NCBI GenBank assembly: GCA_938016505.1
Contig: CALLWN010000012.1
Coordinates: 1-6,742 of the forward strand
DNA from: an uncultured Sphingomonadaceae bacterium
GTDB lineage: Bacteria; Pseudomonadota; Alphaproteobacteria; Sphingomonadales; Sphingomonadaceae
Direction: 5' to 3'
DNA: 6,742 bases
Made by a program: the position numbers and the translations under genes. The notes beneath the pieces were generated by a model, which was not told the origin of the DNA, ran no database searches, and was given only the letters and a program-made list of their open reading frames with translations. Within the stretch, counting starts at the first letter, position 1; each line of letters starts with the position of its first letter. Of the stretch, positions 4,415 through 6,742 are shown piece by piece.

Positions 4415-6742
4415 TCAGAAGCGGAACTCGCCGAGCAGCGTGAACGACCGTCCGCGCGGGTCGGCAACGCGCGGCTCCCACGAGCTTCCTGCCCCGGTGT
4501 TGCTGTCATAGGCCACCGCAAACGGCGGGTCGGCGTTGAACAGGTTCTTCACGCCGAAGGTCAGGTTGAACCACTGCCGCACTTCGTAGCCCAGCGAGAC
4601 ATTGTGGATGAGATAGCCGTCGGTGCGCTCGACAAGGTCGGGCGGCGAAACCCGCCCGGCGGCAACGCCCGGCAGCACCTGGTTCTCATAGCCCTTGCGG
4701 AAGATCTGCGACAGCGAGGCGGTCCACGGCCCGTTGGTGTAGGTGAAGAAGATGTTGTGCCGCCACTTCAAGCCAAGGTCGTTGTTGAAGGTGAACACTC
4801 CGATCTCGCTCGGCCCGAAACTGGCGCTCGGCACAAGCCGCGACCGCTTCTTCAGAAGCATGCTGCCGTCGAACCCGGCAAGCCATTCCCCCGAAAGCGC
4901 GTCAAACCCGACCCGGCCGGAAAACTCCAGCCCCGCAGTCCGGGTCTCGCCGCTGTTGATCCAGCGCTGGTCAATGGTGACCAGATTGCCCGCCCCGTCG
5001 CGGATGAACCGCTCGGGAAAGAGGTCGAAGTTGGCGACAATCTGCTGGAGCGGCAGCAGCTGGATCGTGCCGTCGCGGCGGATGTTCCAGTAGTCGATCG
5101 AGAGCGAGACCCGCGCGCCGGGCTCGAACACCACGCCGGCGTTGAACTGACGGTTCTCCTCCGGCCCGAGGTCGGGCTTGCCGCCGGTCAGGATGCTCGG
5201 CTGCACCACCTCGCATCCCGGAATGGCGGTGTCGGGCTTGCCGCCTCGGCATCTCGCGGGGTCGGCAAGGTCCCGGCCGGAATAGGGCGACTCCAGGGTC
5301 CCGTTGAAGATCTGGTTGAAGGTCGGCACCCTGAAGCCGGTGTTGTAGCTGCCGCGGAACATGACCCGCTGGCCCGGGCGGTAACGCACCGAGACCTTGG
5401 GGTTGGTCGTGGTGCCGAAGCCGGTGTAGTCGTCCACCCGGAAGGCCCCGGTCACGTCGAGCCCGGGCAGCACCGGCACCAGCACCTCGCCATAGCCGGC
5501 GATGATCTCGCGCTTCACGCCATCGAGCGCATTGGCATTGTCGAACGGGGCGGCGATGATGAAGGGCCGCGCTGCGGCCTCTCGCCGGTCGCCGTTGAAT
5601 CGGTAGGTCTCGCGCCGGTAGTCGATGCCGAACGCACCCTGGACCGTGCCATGCGGCAGCCGGAACAGCGGGCCCGAGGCCGACCCTTCCACCTGGGTCA
5701 GCCCGAACTTCCCGCCATAGAGGGTGACGCCGCGCGCCGAAGCGCCTTCAAGCAGCGCCAGCGCCTCCGCGCTCTGGGTCTCGCCGGGCAGCAGGAAGGG
5801 GTTGATGATGCCGGTGTTCAGGGCATCGATGATGCCGTTGGCGATGATGTTGCCGGCCGCATCCCGGGTCGTGTTGCGGTAGTAATAGCCCGAACCCAGC
5901 GTCGACTCCGCCTTCGACCAGCCCCACGAGACGGTCGCCTCGTAGGTCCAGTTGGCCGCGATCGGCCCCTCGGCCCCGAACAGGGTGCGCAACGTCTGGG
6001 TGTTCGTCTCGATCTCGCGCACCCCGCACTCGATGCAGCGCCAGCGATAGGCGATCGGCAACCCCCGCCGGCCGGCAAGCGTCGCGTCATCGGGGAAGGC
6101 GGCGACCAGCGCGTTGAACACCCGGTCGTAGGTCGCCGCATTCTGCGCCGTTCGTGGGAAGGCGAAATTCTGCGTCGAGGTGTTGGGCACGAGCTGGAGG
6201 TTCGAGAAGCGCTTGGCCGAGTTGGCGTCCGAGCCTGTCACCTCGCCGAAGACGCGATGCTCCCCGACGCGGCCCGTCACCCGCCCGATCCAGGTCACCG
6301 TCTCGATCGGCTGCTGCAGCACGGCAGCCCGGCCGGTGTCCCAGGCGCAGGCGAAGCGTGCCCCCGGCAGGTCCCACAGCAGCTCGTCATAGGGCCCCAT
6401 GCCGTCGATCACCCCGCAGCCCGGCTGGCCGGGCAGATCGAGCACATTGATCCCGGCCCCGGCCCGGGTCGTCGTCCCGGGGATGAGCGGCGCCGTCCCG
6501 GCCGAGGCGATGATCGTGCCAAGCGGCGTGTTCGGCCCCACGCCAAGCGGGAAGATGGTCCCGAACGGGGTGCCCCTGGTGTCGGGTGAAAGCCCCCGGT
6601 TCGGCTGGAATGTGTTGACAAACGCGCGCTGGTCGCCGCGCAGCGCCCTGTGGTCCGAGACCGACACCCCGGCCATCACGTTGACGCCGCGTTCGTCGAG
6701 ATCGCCCCAGCCGCCCAGCACCGAGCCGCGGAAGATGTTGCC
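4415..6742 (-). CDS. TonB-dependent outer-membrane receptor, beta-barrel part (5' end outside window)
   Basis: The frame is open from the right edge to the TGA at 4417-4415, giving 775 residues. It belongs to the large TonB-dependent receptors abundant in sphingomonads, which import ligands across the outer membrane using the TonB-ExbBD motor. Only the barrel is present. It begins inside the strand region GNIFRGSVLGGWGDL, so signal peptide, TonB box and plug lie outside the window and the full protein is probably over 900 residues. Visible marks (fragment numbering) are MFRGSYNTGFRVPTFNQIF (461-479), the PDLGPEENRQFNAGV segment (523-537), SLSIDYWNI (546-554), TAGLEFSGRVGF (602-613), FGVKNLFNADPPFA (729-742) and the C-terminal strand FTLLGEFRF ending in Phe. 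Six Cys occur as three nearby pairs (109/132, 236/239, 498/510), probably loop disulfides. The GTG at 6721 is an internal Val codon. The dehydrogenase follows after 97 nt, suggesting joint expression. The ligand is not deducible. Confidence 0.93.
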   Translation of the reverse strand, partial: GNIFRGSVLGGWGDLDERGVNVMAGVSVSDHRALRGDQRAFVNTFQPNRGLSPDTRGTPFGTIFPLGVGPNTPLGTIIASAGTAPLIPGTTTRAGAGINVLDLPGQPGCGVIDGMGPYDELLWDLPGARFACAWDTGRAAVLQQPIETVTWIGRVTGRVGEHRVFGEVTGSDANSAKRFSNLQLVPNTSTQNFAFPRTAQNAATYDRVFNALVAAFPDDATLAGRRGLPIAYRWRCIECGVREIETNTQTLRTLFGAEGPIAANWTYEATVSWGWSKAESTLGSGYYYRNTTRDAAGNIIANGIIDALNTGIINPFLLPGETQSAEALALLEGASARGVTLYGGKFGLTQVEGSASGPLFRLPHGTVQGAFGIDYRRETYRFNGDRREAAARPFIIAAPFDNANALDGVKREIIAGYGEVLVPVLPGLDVTGAFRVDDYTGFGTTTNPKVSVRYRPGQRVMFRGSYNTGFRVPTFNQIFNGTLESPYSGRDLADPARCRGGKPDTAIPGCEVVQPSILTGGKPDLGPEENRQFNAGVVFEPGARVSLSIDYWNIRRDGTIQLLPLQQIVANFDLFPERFIRDGAGNLVTIDQRWINSGETRTAGLEFSGRVGFDALSGEWLAGFDGSMLLKKRSRLVPSASFGPSEIGVFTFNNDLGLKWRHNIFFTYTNGPWTASLSQIFRKGYENQVLPGVAAGRVSPPDLVERTDGYLIHNVSLGYEVRQWFNLTFGVKNLFNADPPFAVAYDSNTGAGSSWEPRVADPRGRSFTLLGEFRF
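5171..5245 (-). repeat. 15-bp direct repeat, 60 bp apart, inside the receptor gene
   Basis: GTCGGGCTTGCCGCC (plus strand) occurs exactly at 5171-5185 and 5231-5245. The 60-bp period is in frame and both copies encode GGKPD, flanking the second Cys of a probable extracellular loop. Recombination between copies would remove 20 codons without a frameshift. Confidence 0.8.

Noticed and set aside
4604..6589. 661-codon open frame on the plus strand opposite the receptor
   Set aside because: Same codon-bias artefact; low-complexity translation without family motifs, and the opposite frame is a clear TonB-dependent receptor.

Overview
The window is very GC-rich and comes from an alphaproteobacterium, most likely a sphingomonad (Sphingomonadales). 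The indicators are a small alphaproteobacterial/mitochondrial-type NDUFS4-like complex I accessory subunit, a large TonB-dependent receptor ending in the canonical C-terminal Phe, a periplasmic quinohemoprotein dehydrogenase, and strongly GC-ending codons. The lineage is inferred from gene content; nothing here fixes the species.

Left half, plus strand: the C-terminal half of the DEAH-box RNA helicase HrpB (cut by the left edge, stop at 1232); a 92-residue NDUFS4-family complex I subunit (1334-1612), apparently transcribed without a 5' leader; an 8-bp hairpin filling the 29-nt gap; a complete tRNA-Arg with anticodon TCT and encoded CCA (1642-1718); and 18 nt later a 145-residue 'host attachment' (baeRF-like) protein (1737-2174). 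The tRNA lies tightly between two protein genes with no recognisable terminator on its 3' side, so a shared tRNA-mRNA transcript is likely.

Right half, minus strand: a TonB-dependent receptor whose start lies beyond the right edge (4415-6742), followed after 97 nt by a complete 711-residue PQQ- and heme c-dependent alcohol dehydrogenase with a lipoprotein-type signal peptide (2179-4314). Shared strand and short spacing suggest one uptake-and-oxidation module: the receptor moves a substrate or cofactor across the outer membrane, and the dehydrogenase oxidises an alcohol in the periplasm and passes electrons through its own cytochrome domain. The substrate cannot be read from the sequence. This module meets the left half tail to tail with only 4 nt between stop codons.

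No insertion sequence, integrase, CRISPR array or toxin-antitoxin pair was seen, and I found no clearly new multi-gene system. The points most worth checking are the hairpin/tRNA/baeRF arrangement, the leaderless complex I subunit, and the lipidated dehydrogenase paired with the receptor.
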